Of a stretch of DNA of 64,000 nt, positions 8,246 to 15,856 are shown piece by piece (positions within the stretch are counted from its first letter, which is position 1; each line of letters starts with the position of its first letter). Below the pieces are notes generated by a model. That model did no database searches, had not been told where the DNA came from, and saw nothing but the letters and a program-made list of their open reading frames with translations. Position numbers and translations under genes: made by a program. Origin of the DNA: an uncultured Acetatifactor sp. (lineage in GTDB: Bacteria; Bacillota; Clostridia; Lachnospirales; Lachnospiraceae); assembly GCF_910585425.1 (NCBI RefSeq), contig NZ_CAJUCP010000024.1, forward strand, positions 1-64,000. The letters run 5' to 3'.

Positions 8246-8995
8246 ATGAAGATAGAAAAAGTAAATGAGAACCAGATTCGCTGCACTCTGACCAGAGAAG
8301 ATTTGGCAAGCCGCGAACTGAAGATCAGCGAACTGGCTTACGGGACCGAAAAAGCCAAGACATTGTTCCGGGATATGATGAGGCAGGCCAACTGCGAATT
8401 CGGCTTTGAGGCCGAGGATATCCCCCTTATGATAGAAGCCATCCCCCTGAACGCGGAATGCATCGTCCTGATCATCACCAAGGTGGAGGATCCCGAGGAG
8501 CTGGATACCCGCTTCTCCAGATTCGCCCCCTCCGTGGCGGAAGACGATGAGGATGAGGACATGTATTCCCAGTACCCGGAGGAGGGCTCCAATGAGATCC
8601 TGAACCTGTTCCGCCAGATACAGACCAGCCAGGAGGACGGCGCGGAAGGACAGACCGAGGGCGGGGAGGCCAATCCCGCGAACCATGTGCGCATCTTCCG
8701 GATGAGCTCCCTGCAGCAGGTGATAGAGGTGTCCGCCATCATCGCGGGCAGCTACCAGGGCCTGAGCACCCTCTATAAGGAGAATGCTGCCGGCCGGGGC
8801 CGGAAGCCGGAAGGATACCTGCTCCAGCTGTCCAGGGGCGACGCCACCGCCGAGGCCTTCGACAGGGCGTGCAATACGGTGTCGGAGTACGGAATCCCCC
8901 AGCGCTATGCCCCTGCCGGCGGCGCGTTCCTGGCAGAGCACTGCGAGGCGCTGATCCGGGACAATGCCGTCCACGCGCTGGGCGCGGCTTCCTGA
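8246..8995 (+). CDS. mecA: Adaptor protein MecA
   Basis: The 249-residue product has the MecA layout. A compact N-terminal domain (MKIEKVNENQIRCTL) binds substrates. An acidic linker follows (EDDEDEDMYSQ, then a Glu/Gly-rich part). The C-terminal domain, which binds ClpC, has the segments VRIFRMSSLQQVIEVS and EYGIPQRYAPAGGAFLAEH. The family links target proteins to the ClpC-ClpP protease and controls regulator turnover; in Bacillus the target is ComK. AAAGGG lies 7 bases before the ATG. It is monocistronic, with its own promoter at 8158-8186 and a terminator near 9165-9200. Confidence 0.9.
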   Translation: MKIEKVNENQIRCTLTREDLASRELKISELAYGTEKAKTLFRDMMRQANCEFGFEAEDIPLMIEAIPLNAECIVLIITKVEDPEELDTRFSRFAPSVAEDDEDEDMYSQYPEEGSNEILNLFRQIQTSQEDGAEGQTEGGEANPANHVRIFRMSSLQQVIEVSAIIAGSYQGLSTLYKENAAGRGRKPEGYLLQLSRGDATAEAFDRACNTVSEYGIPQRYAPAGGAFLAEHCEALIRDNAVHALGAAS

Positions 8996-9164
8996 GCACA
9001 CCGGCGCGTCAATTTCGGGTAATCGATGCCTGATGTCCGCGCCAGGACAGGCGGAGGAAGGAGTCGGACAGGGCATGGCCGGCTGACGGCAGCGCAGTAC
9101 CGGAGCGGACAGCCAGGGTTCCATGCACCGGCGCACTATAACGATACGAACGATACGGACATAC

Positions 9165-9200
9165 AAGGGGCGGCCGCCTGAGACCCAGGGGCCGCCCCTT
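9165..9200. terminator. GC-rich terminator hairpin
   Basis: AAGGGGCGGCC and GGCCGCCCCTT form a perfect 11-bp stem with a 14-base loop. It lies between convergent mecA (+) and the DUF1858 gene (-) and can serve both. Confidence 0.75.
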
Positions 9201-9239
9201 TCCGTGCCGTGTGCTCTTGTCCGCCTCCATGGCCGGACC

Positions 9240-9431
9240 TTACACCGCGGCTATGGCGTCCATCAGGGCATCGATGTCGATTCCATGTACCATCGCGGCC
9301 TCCTCCAGGGATTCGCCCTGGGCGGAGGGACATCCCAGGCAGTGCATCCCGGCCTCCAGCAGCACGGGGGCTACGTCAGGGTTCGTGTTCAGGATCTCTC
9401 CGATCGTCATTTCTTTCGTTATATTGCTCAT
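9240..9431 (-). CDS. DUF1858 hybrid-cluster-associated redox disulfide protein
   Basis: The 63-residue product begins at ATG 9431 (GGAGAAGGC before it). It has the DUF1858 pattern: EMTIGEILNTNPDVAPVLLEAGMHCLGC, here split for length as EMTIGEILNTNP and VLLEAGMHCLGC, then SLEEAAMVHGIDIDALM. The CxxC is the expected redox pair. Proteins of this family occur singly or fused to hybrid-cluster proteins and are thought to take part in thiol redox chemistry. It is transcribed away from the pyruvate formate-lyase operon and shares the 323-base intergenic region with it, which may mean shared response to anaerobic or redox state. Confidence 0.88.
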   Translation of the reverse strand: MSNITKEMTIGEILNTNPDVAPVLLEAGMHCLGCPSAQGESLEEAAMVHGIDIDALMDAIAAV

Positions 9432-9754
9432 TGCCTTCTCCTCTCTGTAAGTAAAAGTTTTATAGTGGTGCAAGCCGCTCGCAGGGGCCGCTCACAGGAC
9501 CCTGTGGGCATAGACCTATTATATATTATCCCGCAAAATCTGACAAGCTATTCTTAGGCCCGTCTACAGAAAATTCATAACTTCCCCGCATTTATAAAAT
9601 TTTTGAAAAATTCAGTAAAATCCAGGGTATGTACAGAAAAAAGTACACATTCCCACCTTGACTCTCACCAGTGTTTTTCATATAATAAGCTTAAGGATTA
9701 GAAAGCAACATTCACTCATAAACTAATTCAAATTTTACAGGAGGGTATTTCAAA
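9432..9754. other. Divergent control region between the DUF1858 gene and the pfl operon
   Basis: This 323-base AT-rich region has no gene. It contains the pfl promoter at 9658-9686 and a small inverted repeat at 9629-9650. Nothing else clearly structured was found. Confidence 0.6.
9629..9686 (+). promoter_or_regulatory. pfl operon promoter with upstream inverted repeat
   Basis: TTGACT (9658-9663) and TATAAT (9681-9686) are 17 bases apart, a near-consensus promoter. The pflB start is 68 bases downstream. Just upstream, ATGTAC (9629-9634) and GTACACAT (9643-9650) form an inverted repeat about the size of a repressor operator. The binding factor is unknown. It does not match the Rex consensus. 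Confidence 0.75.
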
Positions 9755-11791
9755 ATGAGACCAGAATGGACAGATTTTGTGGCAGGCAAATGGGACAAAG
9801 AAGTCAACGTCCGCGACTTCATCCAGAGGAACTATCATCCCTATGACGGCGATGAGGCATTCCTTGCCGGCCCTACCCAGAACACCAAGGATCTGTGGGC
9901 ACAGGTGCTCGATCTCCAGAAGAAGGAAAGAGAAGCCGGCGGCGTCCTGGATATGGATACTAAGGTAGTCTCCACCATCACTTCCCATGGCCCCGGATAC
10001 CTTGACAAGAGCAAGGAGACCATCGTAGGCTTCCAGACCGACAAGCCTTTCAAGAGGTCCCTGCAGCCCTACGGCGGCATCCGTATGGCAGAGAAGGCCT
10101 GCTCCGACAATGGCTATGAGGTGGATCCCGAGATTTCCGAGTTCTTCTCCACCCACAGAAAGACCCACAACGCAGGCTGCTTCGACGCTTACAACCAGGA
10201 GATGAGAGCATGCCGTTCCTCCCATATCATCACGGGGCTTCCCGATGCTTATGGCCGCGGACGTATCATCGGCGACTACAGGCGTGTAGCCCTGTACGGC
10301 ATCGACAGGCTGATCGAGGACAAGCAGGCTCAGAAGGATTCCACCGGCAAGGTGATGACCGACGATATCATCCGTCTGCGCGAGGAGATTTCCGAGCAGA
10401 TGGTGGCCCTGAAGATGATGAAGGAGATGGCTGCTTCCTACGGCTGCGATATCTCCAGGCCCGCTGCCAATGTGCAGGAAGCCATCCAGGCCGTATACTT
10501 CGGCTATCTGTGCGCCGTGAAGGAGCAGAACGGTGCGGCCATGTCCCTGGGACGTACATCCACCTTCCTTGACTGCTACGCAGAGAGAGACTTAAAGAAC
10601 GGCACCTTCACAGAGGAGCAGATCCAGGAGTTCGTTGACCACTTCATCATGAAGCTGCGCTGCATCAAGTTCGCCCGCACACCTGAGTACAACCAGATCT
10701 TCGCAGGCGATCCCGTATGGGTGACCGAGTCCCTGGGCGGCGTAGGCGTGGACGGTAGGCCCATGGTCACCAGGATGAGCTTCCGTTATCTGAACACCCT
10801 GACCAACCTTGGACCTTCTCCGGAGCCCAACCTGACCGTTCTCTGGTCCACAAGGCTTCCGGCAGCATGGAAGAAATACTGCGCGAAGATGTCCATCCAG
10901 ACCTCTTCCATCCAGTATGAGAACGATGACCTGATGAGAATCGACCACGGCGACGACTACGGCATCGCCTGCTGCGTATCCTCCATGGTAATCGGTAAGG
11001 AGATGCAGTTCTTCGGCGCACGCGCCAACGTGGCGAAGTGCCTGCTGTACGCTCTGAACGGCGGCGTGGACGAAGTGACCAAGAAGCAGGTAGGCCCCAA
11101 GTACCGTCCTGTGGAAGGCGATGTGCTGGAGTACAACGATGTATGGGGCAAGTTCGTAGACATGCTCGAGTGGCAGGCTGACGTCTATGTGAACACCCTG
11201 AACATCATCCACTATATGCATGACAAGTACTGCTATGAGAGAGCGGAGATGGCTCTCCATGACAGAGACGTGAAGCGCTACTTCGCTACCGGCGTGGCTG
11301 GTCTGTCCATCGTGGCCGACTCCCTGTCCGCTATCAAGTACGCTAAGGTAGAAGTTGTCCGCGATGAGGATGGCGTGATCGTAGACTTCAAGACCACCGG
11401 CGACTTCCCGAAGTACGGTAACGATGACGACCGCGTAGACGAGATTGCTCAGATGGTAGTCCATACCTTCATGACCGCCATCAGGAGACACCACACCTAT
11501 CGTCAAGGTATCCCTACCACCTCCATCCTGACCATTACCTCTAACGTTACCTATGGTAAGGCTACCGGTAATACACCCGATGGACGTAAGAAGGGCCAGC
11601 CTTTCGCTCCCGGCGCTAACCCCATGCACGGCCGCGATACCCACGGTGCCGTAGCTTCCCTGGCTTCCGTATCCAAGCTGCCTTTCAATGATGCGCAGGA
11701 CGGTATCTCCAATACCTTCACCATCATCCCCGGCGCTCTAGGCAAGGAAGACAAGGTATTCTCCGGTGACATCGAGCTGGATCTGAAATAA
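9755..11791 (+). CDS. pflB: Pyruvate formate-lyase core subunit lacking the glycyl-radical domain
   Basis: This 678-residue protein covers the PFL barrel. The active-site pair Cys406-Cys407 lies in GIACCVSSM, and the pyruvate/CoA-binding segments are intact. E. coli PflB (760 residues) continues after GISYTFSIVPNALGKDD into a roughly 80-residue domain with the radical Gly in RVSGYAV. Here the protein stops right at that border (NALGKDD equivalent GALGKED, then VFSGDIELDLK). The radical domain is supplied by the separate gene at 12142-12384. It should convert pyruvate and CoA to acetyl-CoA and formate in the cytoplasm. The ribosome site is AGGAGGG. Codon use is strongly biased to frequent codons, as in highly expressed genes. 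Confidence 0.95.
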   Translation: MRPEWTDFVAGKWDKEVNVRDFIQRNYHPYDGDEAFLAGPTQNTKDLWAQVLDLQKKEREAGGVLDMDTKVVSTITSHGPGYLDKSKETIVGFQTDKPFKRSLQPYGGIRMAEKACSDNGYEVDPEISEFFSTHRKTHNAGCFDAYNQEMRACRSSHIITGLPDAYGRGRIIGDYRRVALYGIDRLIEDKQAQKDSTGKVMTDDIIRLREEISEQMVALKMMKEMAASYGCDISRPAANVQEAIQAVYFGYLCAVKEQNGAAMSLGRTSTFLDCYAERDLKNGTFTEEQIQEFVDHFIMKLRCIKFARTPEYNQIFAGDPVWVTESLGGVGVDGRPMVTRMSFRYLNTLTNLGPSPEPNLTVLWSTRLPAAWKKYCAKMSIQTSSIQYENDDLMRIDHGDDYGIACCVSSMVIGKEMQFFGARANVAKCLLYALNGGVDEVTKKQVGPKYRPVEGDVLEYNDVWGKFVDMLEWQADVYVNTLNIIHYMHDKYCYERAEMALHDRDVKRYFATGVAGLSIVADSLSAIKYAKVEVVRDEDGVIVDFKTTGDFPKYGNDDDRVDEIAQMVVHTFMTAIRRHHTYRQGIPTTSILTITSNVTYGKATGNTPDGRKKGQPFAPGANPMHGRDTHGAVASLASVSKLPFNDAQDGISNTFTIIPGALGKEDKVFSGDIELDLK

Positions 11792-11815
11792 GACCTTATA
11801 ACAATTTGTCAATGT

Positions 11816-11849
11816 CCTGCGGCAGCGCGGTCCCCCGTACTGCCGCGGG
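11816..11849 (+). promoter_or_regulatory. Intercistronic hairpin between pflB and the small cysteine protein
   Basis: GCGGCAG (11819-11825) pairs with CTGCCGC (11840-11846), extended on both sides, just before the AAGGAGG of the next gene. There is no U-run, so it is more likely an RNA-processing or stability element than a terminator. It could set different levels for the core and small proteins. Confidence 0.45.
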
Positions 11850-11867
11850 GAAAAAGAAGGAGGCGCC

Positions 11868-12068
11868 ATGGACGAGGATAAGATGATTGATGACCTGGTG
11901 AAGATGCTGGATTCCGGCATGACAGAGGGCGTAGGCCATGTAAACGTGGATTACGACCAGGAGGTCGAGTCAAAAAATGTTCAGACAATGGGCTGCACGG
12001 ACTGCTCGCGGACACCGCTGGCCTGCAGTGTACCCACCCTGGAACAGGGGCTGGACGATTATCACTGA
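11868..12068 (+). CDS. Cysteine-bearing paralogue of the glycyl-radical domain, without the radical glycine
   Basis: The 66-residue product starts after AAGGAGG. Its first half (MIDDLVKMLDSGMTEGVGH, then VNVDY) lines up with the start of the glycyl-radical protein encoded next (QVDNLVNLLDGYATKGGHH, then LNVNV). The second half lacks RVSGYAV and has instead Cys43, Cys46 and Cys53 (GCTDCSRTPLAC). The three-cysteine pattern CxxCx6C could bind iron-sulphur or zinc, or act as a thiol redox site; none of these is shown. It sits between the two halves of pyruvate formate-lyase, so a role in assembly, protection or repair of the radical enzyme is plausible. I know of no named family for it. Confidence 0.8.
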   Translation: MDEDKMIDDLVKMLDSGMTEGVGHVNVDYDQEVESKNVQTMGCTDCSRTPLACSVPTLEQGLDDYH

Positions 12069-12141
12069 TCCAGCCTCCCCACAAGATGCATCTATACTGA
12101 CACAGTTCATATACTGTAAATAAATAAGGAGGAAAAAAATT

Positions 12142-12384
12142 ATGGCAACAAACAATGCACAGGTTGACAACCTTGTAAACTTACTGGATGGCTATGCGAC
12201 AAAGGGCGGCCATCACCTGAACGTGAACGTGCTGAACAGGGATATGCTGCTGGACGCTCAGAAGCATCCCGAGAACTACCCTCAGCTGACCATCCGCGTA
12301 TCCGGATATGCCGTCAACTTCATCAAGCTCACTCCCGAGCAGCAGGCTGACGTCATCTCCCGTACTTTCCACGAGGCCATCTAA
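12142..12384 (+). CDS. grcA: Stand-alone glycyl-radical subunit of pyruvate formate-lyase
   Basis: The 80-residue protein corresponds to the last domain of PFL. It includes LNVNVLNRDMLLDAQ, the radical motif RVSGYAVNF with Gly55, and the terminal LTPEQQADVISRTFHEAI. A strong AAGGAGG precedes the ATG, about 70 bases after the preceding gene. In E. coli, GrcA (YfiD) is a spare domain used when full-length PFL is damaged. Here the core protein has no such domain, so this gene must supply the radical for any activity. PflA (12610-13356) should abstract hydrogen from Gly55 to create the radical. The subunits must assemble before or after activation. Confidence 0.92.
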   Translation: MATNNAQVDNLVNLLDGYATKGGHHLNVNVLNRDMLLDAQKHPENYPQLTIRVSGYAVNFIKLTPEQQADVISRTFHEAI

Positions 12385-12507
12385 GCGTGGGAAGAAGTTC
12401 TAGGCGGCCAAAAGACGCCCGCCAAGAACTTCTAGGCTTGCCGCGAATGAATTCGCGTTGCTCGCCAATCCCACGCGGAAGAATGCCCATAGGACGGGCA
12501 TTCTTCC
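12385..12507 (+). ncRNA. Structured RNA element, three-way junction plus hairpin
   Basis: Directly after the grcA stop, GCGTGGGA (12385-12392) pairs with TCCCACGC (12469-12476). Inside are two hairpins. The longer pairs AGAAGTTCTAGGCGG (12393-12407) with CCGCCAAGAACTTCT (12419-12433). The shorter pairs CGCGAAT (12442-12448) with ATTCGCG (12451-12457). A further stem, GAAGAATGCCC with GGGCATTCTTC (about 12479-12506), follows. There is no U-tract. It may be a partial terminator, a processing site between grcA and pflA, or a copy of a dispersed palindromic element. Confidence 0.55.
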
Positions 12508-12609
12508 AGGTTTGCGGCTGTGGTTCACGGCTGTAGCGACATGGTTTTAAGCCCCGGAGGGAGGAATCTCTTCGGGGTTTCATGGACATTAAGAAAGAGT
12601 GGTAATCCT

Positions 12610-13356
12610 ATGCAAGGCAGAATACATTCGCTGGAGAGTTTTGGGACGGTTGACGGGCCGGGGACACGGTTCGTGGTGTTCGTGCAGGGGTGTCCTATGC
12701 GCTGCGCCTACTGCCATAATCCTGATACATGGGATCTGGAGGGCGGCACTCTCATGGAGCCATCCTACATCATCGAGCAGTATGAGAAGAACAAGGCGTT
12801 CTATGCCAATGGGGGCGGCCTCACCGTCACCGGCGGCGAGCCCCTGATGCAGGTGGATTTCCTGATCGAGCTGTTCACGCTGGCCAAGGCAAAAGACATC
12901 CATACCTGCATCGACAGCTCCGGCATCGTCTTCAATCCGGACAACACAGCGCTCATAGAGAAGCTGGATAGGCTCATGGCCCTGACGGATCTGGTGATGC
13001 TGGACATCAAGCACATCGACCCAGAGAAGCACAGGGATCTCACCATGCAGCCCAACGGGAACATCCTGAAGTTCGCCGCCTATCTGAACGAAAGGCATGT
13101 GGACATGTGGATACGCCATGTAGTGGTTCCCGGCATCACGGACGATGAGAAGTACCTGTTCGACCTGGGATACTTCATCGGCCAGTTCGACAATCTCAAG
13201 GCCCTGGATGTCCTGCCCTATCACACCATGGGGGAGAAGAAATACCAGAGCCTGGGCATGGAATACAAGCTCAAGGGCGTTCCTGCCATGGATAAGGATA
13301 AGCTGCTGGACAAAAAGAAAGCCATCATTGACGGCATCAAAAAAAGACGAGCATAA
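12610..13356 (+). CDS. pflA: Pyruvate formate-lyase activating enzyme (radical SAM)
   Basis: The 248-residue product begins MQGRIHSLESFGTVDGPG, the usual PflA start; the frame is open further upstream but lacks a ribosome site. The radical-SAM cluster motif is Cys28, Cys32 and Cys35 (GCPMRCAYCHNPD). The SAM-binding motif GGGLTVTGGEPL and the segment VVPGITDDEKYL are present. With a reduced [4Fe-4S] cluster it splits S-adenosylmethionine and abstracts hydrogen from the glycyl-radical site of PFL. The substrate here should be Gly55 of the separate subunit. The ferredoxin gene 15 bases downstream is a natural electron donor. Confidence 0.95.
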   Translation: MQGRIHSLESFGTVDGPGTRFVVFVQGCPMRCAYCHNPDTWDLEGGTLMEPSYIIEQYEKNKAFYANGGGLTVTGGEPLMQVDFLIELFTLAKAKDIHTCIDSSGIVFNPDNTALIEKLDRLMALTDLVMLDIKHIDPEKHRDLTMQPNGNILKFAAYLNERHVDMWIRHVVVPGITDDEKYLFDLGYFIGQFDNLKALDVLPYHTMGEKKYQSLGMEYKLKGVPAMDKDKLLDKKKAIIDGIKKRRA

Positions 13357-13371
13357 AGGAGGATATTTACT

Positions 13372-13542
13372 ATGGCATACGTAATCAGCGATACTTGTGT
13401 GGCCTGCGGCGCCTGTGAGGCACAGTGCCCTGTAGGCGCTATCAGCATGGGGGACGGCAAATTCGAGATCGACCCCGACAAGTGCATCGACTGCGGTTCC
13501 TGCGCAGGCACATGCCCTACCGGAGCCATCTCCGAGGGCTGA
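13372..13542 (+). CDS. 2[4Fe-4S] ferredoxin
   Basis: This 56-residue protein has two classic cluster motifs, CVACGACEAQCP and CIDCGSCAGTCP, i.e. eight cysteines as in clostridial ferredoxin. AAAGGAGG lies 9 bases before the ATG and the gene begins 15 bases after pflA, so it belongs to the operon. It carries low-potential electrons in the cytoplasm. Its place next to pflA suggests it reduces the activating enzyme, though general use by pyruvate and hydrogen metabolism is equally possible. Confidence 0.95.
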   Translation: MAYVISDTCVACGACEAQCPVGAISMGDGKFEIDPDKCIDCGSCAGTCPTGAISEG

Positions 13543-13569
13543 TCAGGCTGTCAGATTCCCGTAGGACGC

Positions 13570-13677
13570 ACCCGCCCGGACGGTTTATATACCGTTTGGG
13601 CGGGTATTTTATATCGGAATTTCGCATCCCGTCGGGAAGGCCGGGCGCTTCGTCAAAGGAAGCGCCTTTTCTTTTTT
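13570..13677 (+). terminator. Tandem terminators after the pfl operon
   Basis: The first hairpin pairs ACCCGCCCGGACGGT (13570-13584) with ACCGTTTGGGCGGGT (13591-13605), followed by ATTTTAT. The second pairs GGCGCTT (13644-13650) with AAGCGCC (13660-13666), followed by TTTTCTTTTTT. The second overlaps the 3' end of the convergent MerR-type gene. Confidence 0.85.
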
Positions 13678-14402
13678 CCGGGTGGCTGGGGCTGCCCCTC
13701 CTCGCTCATATCGGCATCGCATTTATGCAGATCGGCTTTCGCCAGACCGCTCCTGTCCTGGCCTTTTTCCGGCTTTTCCTTTTTCAGGCGGCGGCTCTTT
13801 TTGCGCAGCAGCTCGTCCATCCTCTTATAGTGCTCCTCGTCCCGCTCCGCCAGCATCCTGTCCCTGGCCTCCTCCCGCTCCTCCTGCATCCGGAACTGGT
13901 AGTCCAGCTCCTTCACCACGCTCTCCCGGATTTCCCGGGTCAGGGTCTGATTGTTCTCCTGCAGGGTCTGGCGTATCAGCTGCTGGAGCAGCCATTGGAG
14001 CCTTCTGGACTTGTCCTCCCTGGATTCCTGTACAGCCTCCGGCTCCCGGCCTCTGTTCGGCACGATATCGATGGCCAGCCCTCCCGTACGCTCCGCCATC
14101 TCCACCCGCTGGTCGGCTCCGTCAATCATGCGCTCTTCTATCCCGCCCTCCCCCGGGGCGTCCGGAGGCAGTACGTCCAGCTTTCCGTCCTTTAATATCA
14201 TCTTAATCGCCTTCAATTGCAGTCCCCTCTCTTTCATTCCTTTTATCTGCTTAAACCGCTCCACGTCCTCTTCCGTATAATATCGATGCCCCAGTTCGTT
14301 GCGCTTGATCGGCAGATGCAGCTCCTCCTCCCAGTAGCGCAGCACATGGCTCTCCACCCTTACCTCCTTTGCGGCATCCGAAATCAGCAAATAATCTCCC
14401 AT
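13653..14402 (-). CDS. MerR-family transcriptional regulator
   Basis: The 249-residue product starts with a MerR winged helix-turn-helix (MGDYLLISDAAKEVRVESHV, LRYWEEEL, LGHRYYTEEDVERFKQI), residues about 1-70. A long, highly charged helical region follows. There is no cysteine-rich metal-binding or drug-binding domain of the known type. The C-terminus is Lys/Arg-rich (KKKRRFL). This build, a MerR head on a long charged coil, is common in Firmicutes proteins of unknown target. GGAGAAGCT precedes the ATG. It is transcribed alone, convergent with the pfl operon and downstream of dnaB. Confidence 0.85.
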   Translation of the reverse strand: MGDYLLISDAAKEVRVESHVLRYWEEELHLPIKRNELGHRYYTEEDVERFKQIKGMKERGLQLKAIKMILKDGKLDVLPPDAPGEGGIEERMIDGADQRVEMAERTGGLAIDIVPNRGREPEAVQESREDKSRRLQWLLQQLIRQTLQENNQTLTREIRESVVKELDYQFRMQEEREEARDRMLAERDEEHYKRMDELLRKKSRRLKKEKPEKGQDRSGLAKADLHKCDADMSEEGQPQPPGKKKRRFL

Positions 14403-14443
14403 AGCTTCTCCTCTCCACGCTTCGTGAGCCTTCTATAATCGAA

Positions 14444-14475
14444 AAAGAGGACAAGCGCACTCGCTCATCCTCTTT
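14444..14475 (-). terminator. Terminator of the gdpP-rplI-dnaB operon
   Basis: AAAGAGGA and TCCTCTTT, with an inner AGCG/CGCT pairing, form a hairpin. Read on the minus strand it is followed by TTTTTC. It lies about 30 bases after the dnaB stop. Confidence 0.8.
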
Positions 14476-14505
14476 CGTAGGTTTCTGTTTTTTATCCATA
14501 CTCTT

Positions 14506-15852
14506 CTATCTGTCGCCCACCGGCCTGTGCTCCAGGTTCATGAATCTCTGGTACTCCGGCAGCCAGGCCAGCTCTATGGTCCCGATCGGGCCGTTCCTCT
14601 GCTTGGCGATGATGATCTCGGCAATCCCCTTCTTCTCCGAATCATGGTTGTAATAATCGTCCCTGTAGATGAACATGACCACGTCCGCGTCCTGCTCGAT
14701 TGCGCCGGATTCCCTCAGGTCCGACAGAATCGGCCTGTGGTCGGGCCGCTGCTCCACCGCCCGGGAGAGCTGCGAGAACGCGATGACCGGTACGGAGAGC
14801 TCTCTGGCCACCGCCTTCAGGGAGCGGGATATCTCCGATATCTCCTGCTGCCTGGACTCCGTCTTTCCGTTTCCCGTCATCAACTGCAGATAGTCGATCA
14901 TGATGATGGACAGGTTATGCTCCAGCTTGTATTTCCGGCATTTGGAGCGCAGCTCCGCGATGCCGATGCCTGGCGTATCGTCTATGATCAGGGAAGATTT
15001 CCCGATGACTCCCGCGCTCTCTATCAGCTTCTCCCACTCCTGGTCGCTCATCTGCCCTGTGCGCAGCTTCTGGGCGTCCACGCTGGATTCCATGGAGAGC
15101 ATACGGTTCACGAGCTGCTCCTTGCTCATCTCCAGGCTGAAGATGGCCACAGTCAGCCCTTTCTTGAAGGCGGCGTGTCTGGCCAGGTTCAGCTCGAAGG
15201 CAGTCTTCCCCATGGAGGGGCGGGCCGCTATGAGCACCAGGTCGGAGGGCTGCATTCCCGCCGTGCGGTAGTCCAGATCCAGGAAGCCTGTGGGAATGCC
15301 GGTGACGTTCCCGTGGTTCTTGGCCGCCGTCTCTATCTTGTCCATGGCATTCATGACTACCTGCCTGATGGGGACATAGGAATCCGTGGAACGTTTCTGC
15401 ACCAGCTGGAATACACGTTTTTCCGTGTCCTCCAGTATGTATTCCAGGCTTTCCTTGCCCGCGTAGCAGGTATTGGCGATGTCCTCGTTCAGGTGTATCA
15501 GCTTCCGCAGGATCGCCTTCTCCGCCACGATCTCGGCATAGGACTTGATATTGGCGGATATCAGCGGCGCGCTGAGGAGCTCCTTTACGAATTCCAGGCT
15601 GCTGACCTCCGGCGGCACATCCTTGGTGCGCAGACGCTCCTGCAGCGTCACCAGATCCACCGGTTTCCCCCCGTCGTTCAGCTCGCACATGGTGTCGAAC
15701 AGGACTCCGTACTGTTTGTTGTAGAAATCCTCCCCGCTTATCAGCTCCGAGGCCTTGCCTATGTTCTCCCTGTCCAGAAGCATGGAGCCGATGACGGACT
15801 GCTCCGCCTCCATGTTGTGGGGCAATATACGTTTGAGCACATTTTCTTCCAT
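14506..15852 (-). CDS. dnaB: Replicative DNA helicase DnaB
   Basis: The 448-residue protein has the usual DnaB length. The N-terminal helical domain (PHNMEAEQSVIGSMLLD) is followed by a RecA-like motor domain. Walker A is ARPSMGKTAF at about residue 210, Walker B is IIMIDYLQLM, and QLSRAVEQRPDHRP forms the conserved DNA-binding loop. It is the hexameric helicase that opens the replication fork and works with primase. The gene starts 4 bases after the rplI stop, the common Firmicutes order gdpP-rplI-dnaB. No intein is present. Confidence 0.97.
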   Translation of the reverse strand: MEENVLKRILPHNMEAEQSVIGSMLLDRENIGKASELISGEDFYNKQYGVLFDTMCELNDGGKPVDLVTLQERLRTKDVPPEVSSLEFVKELLSAPLISANIKSYAEIVAEKAILRKLIHLNEDIANTCYAGKESLEYILEDTEKRVFQLVQKRSTDSYVPIRQVVMNAMDKIETAAKNHGNVTGIPTGFLDLDYRTAGMQPSDLVLIAARPSMGKTAFELNLARHAAFKKGLTVAIFSLEMSKEQLVNRMLSMESSVDAQKLRTGQMSDQEWEKLIESAGVIGKSSLIIDDTPGIGIAELRSKCRKYKLEHNLSIIMIDYLQLMTGNGKTESRQQEISEISRSLKAVARELSVPVIAFSQLSRAVEQRPDHRPILSDLRESGAIEQDADVVMFIYRDDYYNHDSEKKGIAEIIIAKQRNGPIGTIELAWLPEYQRFMNLEHRPVGDR

Positions 15853-15856
15853 GATA

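Noticed and set aside
9629..9650. Rex operator upstream of pflB
   Set aside because: The inverted repeat ATGTAC/GTACACAT does not match the TTGTGA-TCACAA type consensus.
11780..12150. Frameshift or sequencing error as the cause of the short PflB
   Set aside because: The radical domain starts 350 bases downstream with its own AAGGAGG and ATG, and another complete small gene lies in between. One or two base changes could not rejoin the parts.
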